Positions 39,601 to 51,038 are shown, counted from the first letter of the stretch. The stretch: DNA of 64,000 nt from Brachionus manjavacas (GCA_019054805.1 JAHQIY010000004.1:124001-188000); one strand, 5' to 3'. Numbers and translations: made by a program. Notes: a model not told the origin generated them from the sequence alone.

Positions 39601-40975
39601 TGGCTTATATTTATCTTAGTACCAAAAAATAATTATTTTTAATACCAAAAAATAAAAATAAAAAATAATTATCTTAAAACCAGAATTAATTGCCTTTGAA
39701 CCAAATAAAATCAATTAGTACCAAAACTAATCAATTAGTACCAGATTTTTTTAATAAGAAATTTAACTAATTTACTTGCTTTTATCTGACATAATGTACT
39801 TAATTAATAATTTAATGTACTTAACACATATGACACTTATTATACTCACCTATACATCTCACAAAAATAATATAAATTCCCAAGTACTCAATAAATAAAT
39901 CTTTACAAAATTAATCCAAAAGCAATAATAAAAAAATAAAAATAATAAAACTCAATATGTCAAATGAACAAGACCAAGACTCTGCTTCTTCATCTACCTC
40001 TGTTTTACAACGTCAAGAACCAAATCAAGACGATACTGATAATGATATTAGTATCGAAGAAAGTCCCACCAAAGCATTAAGAGGTAAAAACAGAGTTTAT
40101 GAAGAACTATGTACTTATGAAACGTTCAATGAATTTACTAAAGAATTGATTGATAGTAACATTGACGATAATAATTGGACAAAGAAAAATAAAAGTATGT
40201 CATCATCAGGCGAAAAGTTAGGTTTCAAGTGTTCCAAGTGTGACAAAAGACTTTATATAATCAAACATAGAGAAGATGCTGGTGTCACAGTTTACATCGA
40301 AGACAAGATTCATCTTCATACATCGAAAGTTCATAGCATTCCTACTGCTACTCGTGATAAAGTAATTGAAATGATTGTTCAAGATAAAAAGAAGCCAAAA
40401 GATATAATGCGTTGGCTTAGATTACATATAAACGATGGGTTTATAGAATTGAACGCAATACAAATCAACAATATCATTCAGCGTTTCAAAATAACTACAT
40501 CTGGGCTTGCTAAGATGTCTGTTGTTGATTTAAAAAAATGTGCTGATGAAATATTCAAGAGATAGAAAATCGATTACAATTACAATCTCCAAACATACCG
40601 CTTGAGTTTCAAGTAGATACAGTATTGACAAGTATTGATAATCAACCAGCAAAAAAAAAGAGAGGACGTCCAAAAACAGTTATAGAAGAAGACGGTGCTG
40701 TACAACTATTAAAAAGAGCAAAAGGTCGTCCAAAAAAAACAATTAATGATAATAATTGAAAAATAAAAGATAATAGATAAAAAAAAATTTTTTTTTTTTT
40801 ACTTATCTTATGTTAATTTTTTATTTTTTAATTTTTTATTTTTGGTATTAAATAATTATTTTTTGGTATTTTATTATTTCTTTTGGTATTTTTCTGATTA
40901 TTTTTTGGTATTAATAATAAATATTTTTGGTTCTAAATAATTATTTTTTGGTACTTAGATAAATATAAGCCATTT
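39601..40975 (+). mobile_element. Non-autonomous MULE-type element with TACCAAAAAATAAT terminal arrays
   Basis: Left end TGGCTTATATTTATCTTAGT then ACCAAAAAATAATTATTT. The right end is the inverted match, finishing ACTTAGATAAATATAAGCCA at 40975. Both subterminal zones consist of repeated TACCAAAAAATAAT units (at least four per side). The interior encodes 39957-40759, a transposase without its catalytic core. The target duplication is not clear (TTATAA-like on both sides). Confidence 0.75.
39957..40759 (+). CDS. Transposase-derived DNA-binding protein: WRKY/FLYWCH-type zinc domain, then AT-hooks; no catalytic core
   Basis: The frame from ATG 39957 gives 202 aa: an acidic Ser-rich N-terminus, then GKNRVYEELCTYETFNEFTK, the zinc cluster FKCSKCDKRLYI with the histidines IHLHTSKVH, and a helix PKDIMRWLRLHINDGF. 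This is the N-terminal DNA-binding domain found before the MULE DDE core. A stop at 40563-40565 is followed in the -1 frame by EIENRLQLQSPN and two AT-hooks (KKKRGRPKT, AKGRPKKT), ending at TGA 40757-40759. A short spliced-out overlap or a one-base slip separates them. The whole DDE and SWIM region is absent. The product could bind the element's own ends and act as a repressor (inference). The 202-aa part is undamaged. Confidence 0.65.
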
Positions 40976-41165
40976 ATAATCTCGTAATTTATAAATTTAA
41001 ATCCAAAATTTTTTTATCTGAATTTTCAAACATGAAAAAATTTAGGAGAAACTATTTATCAATTGATTCAAAGCAAGAAATTCCGCGCTTTCTAAATATT
41101 TATTTTCCGAGAACCCTTATCAGTCTCAAGTAATTTCTTCTAAAAGGTTTCCTCCTATAAATGAA

Positions 41166-43330
41166 AAGGTAAAACAGGGTAAAATAGATTACCAATTATC
41201 CAATCTAGATAATGATGTTTCATTAGATCACTCAACATCAAATAAAGATGAGAATATTGATGAACCACATCTAAAACAAATTTCTGAAAAAATCTCTACT
41301 CCTAATGAAACAATAAATATATACGAGGAAATTTTTAAATTATACATGAAAAATAACATGACAAAATCTTCAATAGAAGATTGTATCATTCTTATTAAAA
41401 AACTTGTTCCTGATTTAAAAATTCCTGCTTCTATTGATAAAATAATAGATATCTTGGCAAATGATGAAAAATCAAAAATAAATTATAGAAAATTTGAAAT
41501 TTGCAATGGCTGCAACAAAAATTTTAAAACAAGTATAAAATTTCTAAATAAGTGTAGTGAATGTGGGAAATGTTTATCAAAATTCTATCATCTTAATATA
41601 TTAGGACAAATACGGCAAATTCTGCATTCAAGGCCTATCTTTTCAGATTTTAAAGATTCAACAATTTATGGAAAAGTTAAATCAAAGGAAAATACTAGAT
41701 TCTTTACTTTTACTTTGAACACAGATGGAATTAGTCCATACAAATCCTCTAAAACCAGCATTTGGCCAATCTATTTTGTTATAAATGAATTGAGTTTAAA
41801 AGATAGATTTAATTTTGCAAATATTATTCTTGGTGGTTTATAGGTCGGGCCTAATAAGCCTGCATTTCCCATTTTTATTGAACCAATTTTAAACGAGCTC
41901 AAAAGTTTAGAGCTCGGTGAGATAATGAAAGTTAATGAAAAACTAGAATTAGTCAAGTTTTTTCTTTTATTTACTGTCCTAGACAAACCATCAAGAGCAA
42001 GTCTGCTAAATATGAAGCAGTTCAATGGTTTTTGGTTGTACAAAATGCTACCAACCCGGTGAGTCGTTACGTACTAAAAAAAATGGTTCAATTCATATTT
42101 ACCCATTTAAATTATATAATTCAGAAGGTCCTCTTAGAAGTCAGTTAAAATATCAAAAAGATTTATCTAATTGTTTAGCAACAGGAAAAGAAGTTAGAGG
42201 GGTTAAAGGCATTTCTGCTTTAACTGGATTAAAATATTTTTATCCAATTGAAGGTACTATGAAAGACTACATGCATTCAATTTTAGAGAGAGTAGTCCGC
42301 AAATTAACAGAATATTGGTTTGATGAAAAATTTCGAAATGAAAAGTTTTCGTTAGACCTCACCTACTAAATATAAATAAGAAAATGCTAGAAATAAGAGT
42401 CCCTCAGTTTATTCCTAGAGTTCCACGTGAAATTATTCATATCAAATATTGGAAAGCAAACGAATATCTTGCATTTGTTTTATACTACGCTCTACCTATA
42501 TTTAGGGGCATCATGCAACAAGACCAACTTAACCATTTGATTAACTTAATTATCATCTTAGAAAATTTATTAAGAAAACAAATAGATAAAAAATATCTTC
42601 CTTCAATTCAAATTTTAATCAAAGACTTTAATAAAGATATGTCTCTTTTTTATGGTCCAAATTCCATGCTTTCAGGTGTACATGAGCTTATTCATATTGT
42701 TAGTGATATAAGAAATATAGGTAACTTAAATGAATTTTGTTGTTTCCAGTATGAAAATTTTAATAGGATACTCATTCAAAATTGTAAAGGTAAGAGTTCT
42801 GTTGGAATCGAAATAATTAATTCATTTAATTCAATAAAATTGTATTATAAAATAAAAAATGACGAAATCATTCATCAAGATATACAAAGTAAGGATTTCT
42901 ATTTAAAAATGAGGTTAATAATAATAATATGATATCTTCTTATGAACATAATCAGATTTGTGACTTAGTATAAAGAAATCATTACAACTTATTTAAAATT
43001 TACAAAAGAAATAATATTTTTTTTACATCTCTATTTTACAAGCAGACACTCAGATGTGATTATTGTATAAAATTCAAAAAAAAATTTGGTTTTATCAAAT
43101 ATTTTATTTCAGATTCTAAATCAGTTTATGCAGTATGCTTCCTTATTACTAAACTTCAAAATCTATTTTTTAATCCAAAGTATCCAAATTTAAAGTCATC
43201 AATCCATATTTGTGTCAAAACAGATTCAATTTTTTTTGCTCCAGTTTCAGAGCTACAGAAATGTGTATATATTAATGCAAATAACACAATTTATATATCA
43301 GATTTTAGCGTCTCTCATCTGTTTAGCTGA
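41166..43330 (+). pseudogene. EnSpm/CACTA-like (TNP2-type) transposase, broken
   Basis: Consecutive frames (41166-41843, 41844-42060, 42025-42369, 42384-42932, about 42965-43330) read a single long transposase. A zinc-like CNGCNKNF..CSECGKC segment comes first, then TLNTDGISPYKSSKTSIWPI, an NIILGGL..GPNKPAFPIFIEP block, LDKPSRASLLNMKQFNGF, CTKCYQPGE, YFYPIEGTMKDYMHSILERV, and a C-terminal NEFCCFQYENFNR block. This order (DGIS..SS..WPI, then GL..GP.KP, CxxC, and D.MH) is that of animal EnSpm/CACTA transposases. Three or four frameshifts and a TAG (41841-41843) disable it. It begins just right of the MULE-type element that ends at 40975. Confidence 0.8.
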
Positions 43331-43407
43331 ATACTGAAATTTTAAAATCGAAATCTTTAACTACAAATTTTTCATTTTTAACCTGATTAGAAATAATTCA
43401 ACGTGAA

Positions 43408-44787
43408 ATGCCAGAAACCTATGCAATTGTGTTTTGGATTAATTGAAACAAACAGGAATTCGCTGTAATTAAGACAAATGATATATTTTTGAATGACAAA
43501 GATGAAGAAATAGAAATAGAAGAGGATTATGAATTTAAATATAAAAAAAGAGCTTTGAAAGGAACTGTAAAATTATTAGGTACTAAAGAAAAGTGTGAGT
43601 CCGAATTAAAAAAAATTTTCCTGACAAATCCAATTCATCAATTGGTAAAAAAACAAAAATTATAAAAAATGTCAGCAATGAGTGTACTAAAGGAGTTCAA
43701 AAAAAATCTTTAAAGATCAAACAAATAAAATTGAGGCAAATCAGTGTTTTGAAGTATCCAGAACCCAAAAAGAAATCGACGATCACGAAAATTTTAAAGA
43801 CACAGAAAGAAAGTTGTCCGAAAGGGATTCTTTAATATTGGATTTAAAGAACCAACTAAGGGATGAAAAGGAAAAAAATTTAAACCTGGAACAGCAAATA
43901 GAAATGTTCAAAGAATTTTCAAGTGAATTTTTGTTTATTAAAATATTATTTTTAATTGAAAGAAAGATTTAAATTTTGGATTGGTGGTATTAAACATGCC
44001 TATTTTCAACGGTTGAATTAACAAGAAAAAAATTTATTTATAGGGTAAAATTTTCAGTTTACTTTATTGATGCTTTCTATTTAGGAAGAAAAAAGAAAAA
44101 TCTCATCTCATTAGCTATTTCCATTAAAATCAAAATATCTTTTATAAGCAAAGATTTGTTTTTGAATAAAATAAAAAAAAAATAATATATAGTTTAAACT
44201 AATTAAATTAACTATTTAGAATGTTAATTTATTCATTATTTAGTCATTTTATTTAATGCACAAGTCCAAATTAAAAGCTAAAAAAAAAATAAAAATTAAA
44301 AAAAAGATGATGACACAAATTTAAAATTAGATCAAACTTTGTTCAACAATTTGACAAAGTTGTCAATTCAAGTTTTGAAATATATTGGCTCAGAAAAAGA
44401 CCGTGACGAGGTAAGAAAGTTTGGAAACACTTCGGGAAAAATTCTGATACATGAAGACTATCCTGGAAAATTTATGAGCTTGAATTTGAATAATAGAGTA
44501 GAAATAATGATAGGTGAGCAAAAAAATCCTGAGTTTATATTTCGAACTATGGCAAAAGCACTCGTTTCTGATGTAGATAAATGGGCTAAAAGCAATGGAA
44601 AAACAATGATTGAAAAATTTACCGAGTTAAGTGCAGCTCGAGGTATTAACAAAATTTACTTTTTTATTAAACTATTCATCTAATGTTTTTTAAAGATTTC
44701 TTATGTTCAAAAAATGTCAGTCTAACTGAATCAAAATTCAAGACCGTTATGAGAGGACTCTGCTCTGAATGTAAATCAAAAAATTAA
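43408..44787 (+). pseudogene. BEN-domain-like gene remnant with coiled coil
   Basis: ATG at 43408 begins an N-terminal module (YAIVFWIN, then a TGA stop, then EFAVIKTNDIFLNDKDEE, DYEFKYKKRALKGTVKLLGT). A coiled-coil segment follows near 43720-43915 (ERDSLILDLKNQLRDEKEKN). The C-terminal module 44330-44787 is split by a 53-nt intron (44643-44695) that still restores the frame: ILIHEDYPGKFMSLNLNN ... FIFRTMAKALVSDVDKWAKS, ending FKTVMRGLCSEC. The layout, with N-terminal module, coiled coil and C-terminal helical domain, resembles BEN-domain DNA-binding proteins; the BEN call is tentative. The in-frame stop and a frame change near 43700 make it a probable pseudogene. It starts 77 bp after the CACTA transposase, in the same orientation. 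Confidence 0.5.
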
Positions 44788-44799
44788 ATAAAAAAAATT

Positions 44800-45300
44800 T
44801 ACTTAAATATACTAAAATTTTATACTATCTTTATTTTGTATTTTTTTTGTATTTTTTCTATTAAATTTTATACTGTTTTTTATTTTTATATCACCCATGA
44901 GTCACTTGAAAAAAAAATTTAAAAAAATTCAATTAGATATAAAATATTATTGTAATTAATAATTTTTTTTTAATTAAAAAATTTTGTAAAATAATTGTTT
45001 AAATGCCACTAGTTTTTACTTGTCACTTTAAATTTCGATAATTTTATTCTTTTGTTAATAAATGAATGATTTATAAATTTATTTTTTATTAGCTGAAATA
45101 ATAAATATTTAAAATTAATACAATTTTCGAAACAAAAACGAAAAAAAAATCCGAACATTATTCGGAAAATATTTTTGGTATTTTTTAAAATTTTTTTGCG
45201 AAATCTATTCAAAAATATGTTTCGAAAAAACGACGAAAAAATTGTCAATCTTCAACGTTTTTTTTTCGCTGGCTGTTTTCGTAAAATTTTTGATTTTTTT
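44800..45300. other. AT-rich spacer
   Basis: No gene supported; low-complexity A/T with TTCGAAAAA words at 45120-45320 related to 38438-38560. Confidence 0.4.
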
Positions 45301-45616
45301 TCGTTTTTTTAAATGACTGGGTACCACTCCTTTAACTGCACTACAGGTAATGTTCCGCATTATGGGTCCGGGTTCTGCTCGGACTTTGGACGGGACTTGT
45401 TTCCTGTCGTAAATCTGGCTTAGAATTATAATTGTTTTAGAATTATAATTTTTTGAATTGTTAGTTTAAACATTTTTTTTTTTATTTATTTTTTACAATA
45501 AACAATTAATAAAGAACGTGGTAAAGAATGCATAACTTTATTTCTCAGACTTTTTTTTATCTTAAAACTAGCATAAATTATTTAAACAGCAAACGATCCG
45601 ATGACTTTCGAGATAT
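45301..45616 (-). other. Possible 3' LTR region of the Gypsy element
   Basis: Follows the integrase stop on the minus strand. It contains an AATAAAG-type signal (minus strand, near 45540), an internal duplication TTAGAATTATAATT, and a GC-richer end (45310-45420) containing TGGGTCCGGGTTCTGCTCGG. I cannot find a second copy in the window, so LTR status is inferred from position only. Confidence 0.35.
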
Positions 45617-46642
45617 TTAAGGGCGTTCCGTAATTTCAGGTTCGTCGGTTACTGGAATTTCCATTTCTGGTGACCATTCCACTTGTTCTTTACCTTGATT
45701 GGCCATCGATTTTTCAATCATCGTTCTATAACAGATATTACCAGAAGGTTTGAAGCTATTTTTTAATCTATTTGCGTGGACCATCTGTTTCTTCTGGGTA
45801 GCGTCGGATCGGATTAGGTAATTATTCTCATTTAGGAATTCGACAACGGTGAAGGTCACTGCAAGGTCTCAAAACATCGAGCAGATCGGCCCAGACTTTG
45901 CTTGCATATTACAGCACATCTAAATTTAAATACAGGTCTGAGGCAGAGAACAACAGATCCCAGGGTGGCTTCGGTTTTAGACCGTAGATGACTTCGAACA
46001 GGGTTAAGGCTGTCATATTGTGCAACAAGGTGTTAAATGCGTACGCCAGTTTTGGTAGGTCCCATTTCTTTTGTGAAACGGCTACATAACTCGCCAACAT
46101 TTGTTATGGCTTGTATTTAATGTTGCACTATAAATTAATCAGAAGTTGCACTTTTTTAATACCAAACTGCACTATATTATTTCCAAAAAGTACTCCATTA
46201 TTTAATTTGCACTAAATTATTCGGTTTTTTACCAAAATAATTCAAATTAGAACTTTTATATTTCAAAACTTTACTATATAATTCACCTTGCACTTAAATA
46301 ATCTTTGATTTTTAATAAAATAATTTTTGACATGAACTAAAATAATTTTAAATATTAATTTAGACTTTATTTTTATTTTTATTTTCAAAAGGCTTATTTT
46401 ATTCTTTTTTTCCGTCCTTTTTGTAAATTCCTTGCGGCTACTTATTTATAAATTAAAAAATTAACAGCTTGTTACTCAACGGTAGATCATCATGGTAATT
46501 TTTTGTGAAGTAATTTTTTACGCGGCTTCTCCTTAAATACTATGTTATTTCTTGTCTCTCAAATATCTTTAATTCTTATTTTCTATAAATATCCATACTC
46601 TAAAAAAAAATAAATAAAATAAAAATCATATTGAAAAATCAT

Positions 46643-46682
46643 CAATTGGTTGTTATGGCTTGGTGACCATAACAACCAATTG
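46643..46682. repeat. Perfect 16-bp hairpin inside the MULE
   Basis: CAATTGGTTGTTATGG (46643-46658) pairs perfectly with CCATAACAACCAATTG (46667-46682) around an 8-nt loop. TTGGTTGTTATGG recurs just downstream (about 46689) and TTGTTATGGCTTG recurs at the element's left border (46101-46113). Confidence 0.85.
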
Positions 46683-46849
46683 ATACAGTTGGTTGTTATG
46701 GTCACGTTTATGTTTGTTATGTTATGTTTTGTTATGTTTGTTTTGTTATATATATGGTTGTTATGGTAATGTTTTTAGGCCTGTAATAGTAAACCGAAAA
46801 TAGACGGTGGTTCCTGTTACGACTATCACATTGACTACAATTTTTAAAC

Positions 46850-48084
46850 TAAAGAATCAACCGTTCGCGTGTTCTGGACTTCGAAACGTCTTATCAGCTA
46901 GACGCAGTACAACAATCATGTGCATTTCGATGTCACCTACAAACTTAACTGGAATGGCTATCCGGTTATTATGCTCGGCACAACGGATGCAGAGCATTTC
47001 ATCCTAATGGGTTTGCTCTTTGCAAATCGGAAAAAGATGAAGACTACGCCTTTGCATTTAATGCTGTAAAAAAAAGCAGTCTTAGAATTTCATGGTTTCG
47101 ATTTCAAACCGAAATACTTAGGGGCAGACGCAGCACAGTCTATTTCAAATGGCTTTGGATTAGCTATCGGCTTTAAACCAGTGAGGATCATGTGTTGGTA
47201 TCACATGAAAACAAAGATGGAAGACGCTTTGTCAAAAGTCACGAAAACTCATCGCGATCAGTTGTTGAATGAATCATAATGCAGCAATTAACGAGCATAG
47301 ATGTCTTTGAACAAGCATATCTCATTTGGCGGCGCAAGTGGCTTAACAAAAAAGATCACTCAGTAACTGTGTTCATGTTTTATTTCGACGAATGGTGGAT
47401 CAAAGAGAATCCAGGATGGTATCATATTTTGTCACAGACGAAGCCGAGCGAATTTCAGTCACTAATAATGCAGTTGAATCAACGAATAAACTCATCAAAG
47501 CACATTTGACGTTCTAAAGACAGATGCCGATTGAAGATTTTTGCGATTGTGCCTTGCATGAAATCATCAAAAACTGGAGCCTCGATCGCAGTCCTGGAAC
47601 AGATGAGCAACAAAATCTCAATCGCAAAATTTTTTAATTTGTTCCGCTTATCGCTTTAAAAGACTTCGATGCAGCATTTGAGTGGCTTAAAAAAGATAAA
47701 AGTATGTTACTCGTTTAGTCACATTTTTACACACCATCAAAACAAAAAAAAAAGTTACAAAAGGAAAATGTTGAAGCGTTTAAAGATGCTAGAGTCAAAT
47801 GCATTTGGAAGACCTTATACGTTTTATTAAAGCAAACAAACAGCCTTTATGAAATTAAAATCAATAAAACGCAATGGAAATTGTCGCGATGCAGTTGCGA
47901 TTGGAACAGCAAGAATTACATTTGCAAGCACGTCATTCGAGTGTGCTCAAAGTTAAAGATTGGAGATTGCCAGATTCCTATAGTTTCGGTCAACAAGCCA
48001 TTAGGAAAAAAACGTAGTGAAGGAAGACCCACTTTGGCAGCAGCAGCACTAATAGTAGATCCTACTGGATTCAAAAAAGCTTAA
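46850..48084 (+). pseudogene. MULE transposase with DDE core and SWIM finger, frameshifted
   Basis: About 46925-47275 in one frame reads DATYKLNWNGYPVIMLGTTD, EHFHPNGFALCKSEKDEDYA, then LGADAAQSISNGFGLAIGFK and IMCWYHMK. This is the MULE catalytic core with the first Asp (DATYK) and second Asp (ADAA). Next come 47279-47509 (WWIKENPGWYHI) and the third catalytic region (NNAVESTNKLIKAH in another frame, about 47465-47510). 47881-48084 then gives the SWIM finger CSCDWNSKNYICKH followed by a basic tail KKRSEGRPTLAA. At least four frame breaks. All three catalytic regions survive as sequence, unlike in the deletion derivatives elsewhere in the window. Confidence 0.85.
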
Positions 48085-48973
48085 AAGCTTATTAAATTCG
48101 TTAATTTAATAACGAATCGTCTTCTTAATAAATAAAATATTATTTTTTTTTATTTTATTCTTATGTATGTATTACTATATTTTTTTTTCTCTTTAAATCA
48201 CATAATTGTAATTTTAAATTTGTATTTTCTTATGTTTAAAAAAAATGAAGTTTTCGAAAAAAATACTGCTTGTTGTATTTATTTATCTAAAAATGAATTA
48301 AAATAGTTCAGGTTTAGTGCTTTTTAAACATTAATTTAGTGCTAAGTAAATATTATTTAAGTGCAAAATAAAAATTTTATGAGTGCTTATTATAGAATAT
48401 AATAGTGTAAGAATGTTACTTATAGTGCAGCCTTGATTAATAAAGTGCATATAAATATTATAGTGCAACTTGTGATTATTCATAATGCAGAATGTATTTG
48501 ATGCCATTTGTTATAAAATGCTGTTAAATCTTTCGGTTTCTCCATCGCATTAAGAATGGTAGCAGAAGTTCGAAGTCTTTGGATATCTAATAACTCGATA
48601 AGCTGATTAATCTGTTCGGATTGTAAATTGGTTCCTCGGTCCGACAGCCCAACTTCCGAAGCATTGTGTCGATAGGTAAATTGAATTAAACAGTCCGCCA
48701 CTCCTTCTGCTTTCTGTGACTTTCCCCGAAATAACTCAGTAAATTTAAAAAATGGCACACAATTACCAGGATGTAAAGAAAATCAAAATCTGTCCATGTG
48801 ATTAAACGGAACTGTCTGTTGGACCGAATCGGATCTATAGGCTGCTAGGAATTACATTCTCGTTTTTACCGTATATCCAAAAGCGCCAAGATTAGCACCA
48901 ATAAATAAATAGCTCCCAATTTATTTTGTCACATTTATCCGGTTTTGCCCCCTTCGTTATCTAACTGTGCAAT

Positions 48974-49625
48974 TCAATCAACTTTCAAATGACCTTTGTC
49001 CCAGAACAGACATACCTTTCTACCTTTAGGAGTGGATTGCTGGCTTGCTGGTTGATCTGATCTGGCCATCTCACATTGAGTAGTCTTTGCTTGCCATTTT
49101 CCTGGTCTACCGTCCAGCAAAACACGCTGGACACGGAAAAGACTTAAAAATTTTAAGTCTTGCATATGTTGAAATCACCAAATCATACGCTTTCGAGTAA
49201 GTTTGTCGATTCGAAACATCAAATCTCCAAAATACGGTTTTTAATTCAGACCGCTGACAAATCGTTCTTTCACCAAATAATCATAGCGGCTCTGCTCAAA
49301 ATAACTAGTAAACACAAAAGCATTTCGTGCCAAGATCCACAAGTAGGTAATGAAATCACGAAAATCCTCACTAGGTAACTATTTTCGTTTTGACCATCTG
49401 ATTTTTCGAGCTCTGCTTTACTTGGACATAAAACGTTGGCTCCTAACACGACTCCCTGATATGATTTCTTTGGAGCCATTTATACACAATTGCATCGTCG
49501 TTAAATGACTCTTTTGTGTTTTGATCTGCTCCAACAATGATTTTTTCCCGTGCTGTTTCGGTTCAGAACTGTGGATTAAATTTAGGCCTGTAATAGGAAA
49601 AGACTCCTTTCTGATCATCATCTCA
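48974..49625 (-). pseudogene. Retrotransposon gag-like remnant upstream of the Gypsy integrase
   Basis: Minus-strand frames at 49621-49418, 49479-49270 and 49165-48974. The last ends with KGRKVCLFWDKGHLKVD, which resembles a CCHC zinc knuckle (C-x2-[C lost]-x4-H-x4-) of a Gypsy gag protein. The reverse transcriptase and RNase H expected between gag and integrase are missing, so the element is internally deleted between about 48830 and 48974. The gag assignment rests on the knuckle-like motif and position only. Confidence 0.45.
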
Positions 49626-50124
49626 CCATATGTTTCTAGACTATTAAATTTTTAAATAAATTTTTTAAAATTTGTCCTAATAAAATTTAAAAAATAAAAA
49701 AATTTATTTAATTAATAATTATTTGAAAAGGAAAATGTTTATTTTCATGTGCTAAATTAATCTGAATTGGCTTTATTTTTATAAATAAGCATTATCTTTT
49801 TAAAAAAAAAATTTTAAAGCAGATTTCTTCAGTTTTAAAATTGATAGCCTGCATTCGAGAAAAATCTCTGTCTTGGAACACATGTTGCTTGGGCTGCAAA
49901 AACAACTGAACCTAAACTAGAAAGTATTGTAAATTTGGATTTATTGAACATCCAGTAATCCAATAGATCGTTATTACTTCTATCTTTCTATTTTTATTGA
50001 ACTTTTTTTTAATATTTTTTGAACATGTGTTATATTTCTAACTCTTGATTTAACAAATATAAAGCAGTATGTCTTTTTACAATTACATTAATGTAATTAT
50101 GAAGTTCTAAAATACGGTTAAGTA
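49626..50124. other. AT-rich spacer
   Basis: No gene supported. The part at 49840-49930 is less AT-rich and may continue the hAT remnant to its right, but no frame can be followed. Confidence 0.3.
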
Positions 50125-50420
50125 TTAAGTATAAGAATGCCATCTAGTTGAGACATCTAGTGAGCAACTTTTATCAGAATCTTTCTGATTCTTTTCTAAT
50201 GGACATTTTAGCTGGGAAGAAAGATTAAATGAAATCACTAAAGAACGTGATTTTGACATTATAATGGCCAACTGATATAAACTAAAATTTGTATTATTTT
50301 CTTCGAACTGATCCAATTTGCTAGTTCGAAAAGAGTTTCTGTTATTCAATTTTTTTTTTTAAATTGGCTGGATTATATGTCCCATGCAACGGAAAGGGAG
50401 ACAACGAATTTTTTCTTTAA
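50125..50420 (-). pseudogene. hAT transposase fragment
   Basis: On the minus strand HIIQP/CMGHIIQ-like text near 50375-50400 is followed by 50349-50125 with SFRTSKLDQFEENN and SLDVSTRWHSY. The L-D-V-x-T-R-W-x-S-x-Y motif is characteristic of hAT transposases, and H-x-I-Q-L about 60-70 residues before it fits the family order. Only this segment survives; flanking DNA is featureless. Confidence 0.6.
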
Positions 50421-50429
50421 TAAACTAGA

Positions 50430-51038
50430 TGCTTTAACAACCTTCCTTTTTTTATCTGTAAACTTTTCAGTAATTACTTACTCATAATCTAAAATACAAT
50501 TTCTTTTATGTTTTCAGCACGGTGTCATTTAAGAATATATTTAAAACCCAAAGAAAATGATCTGAGCGTTAAGTTCTAGATAATGTTTTGGAAAAGAAAG
50601 ATACGTATAATTTTGACATGAAGTTTCTTTCATAATTTTCTTTTTCTTTGCAACAATATTTAATGAATTGATTCAAAATTTAAGTCTTAATTTGTCGTTG
50701 CTGAAAAATACTTTTCTATTTTTAATCTTTCAGACTCAATTAATTGAAGAACTCAAAAAAATTATTTCAATATTTTTTCAGCTTGCTTAAAAAATGGGTT
50801 TGTGTTTTGGTCTAAATTAGATCCAAATCTAAAACTCAATTCTAATGCTAGGTTTTCAGTAGCAGTCAGAATTATTAATTTATTTATTTAGAATTTATTT
50901 ATTAATTATATTATGGAATGCTCTAGATATTGCTTGCTTTGCTCATTTGCACTTTTAAATCGAATCTGGAATTGTTCTTGTACAAGTTGGAGCTGATAAT
51001 GTCCTGTTCATTTTTTTCATTAAGAAAAAAATGAAAAC
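50430..51038. other. AT-rich spacer
   Basis: No gene supported. Confidence 0.35.

Larger units (their letters stand above)
46108..48504 (+). mobile_element. MULE (2.4 kb) inserted in the Gypsy integrase, perfect 10-bp target duplication
   Basis: CATTTGTTAT lies at 46098-46107 and again at 48505-48514; removing the insert with one copy rejoins the integrase reading Gln-Met-Leu-Ala-Ser. A 9-11-bp duplication is typical of Mutator-like elements. The terminal zones are imperfect inverted repeats built from many TGCACTATAA/TTGCACTTAA units: left 46120-46330, right 48310-48480. The interior carries a broken MULE transposase with DDE and SWIM regions. Confidence 0.9.
45617..48830 (-). pseudogene. 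Gypsy-type integrase, interrupted by a MULE
   Basis: On the minus strand, 48830-48515 reads the integrase core (FTELFRGKSQKAEGVADCL, then the catalytic-region LSDRGTNLQSE, LLDIQRLRTSA and, in a shifted frame, CDGETERFNSIL). The frame resumes at 46107-45909 with MLASYVAVSQKKWDLPKLAY and LTLFEVIYGLKP. It ends at 45859-45617 with FTVVEFLNENNYLIRSDATQ..VHANRLKNSF, the C-terminal integrase domain of Ty3/Gypsy elements. The gap 46108-48504 is a MULE insertion. Stops and frame changes also occur within the integrase itself, so it was already decaying or has decayed since. Confidence 0.85.

Noticed and set aside
45009..45248. Minus-strand open frame rich in Phe, Asn and Lys
   Set aside because: Composition equals translated AT-rich spacer with TTCGAAAA repeats; no start context or motif.
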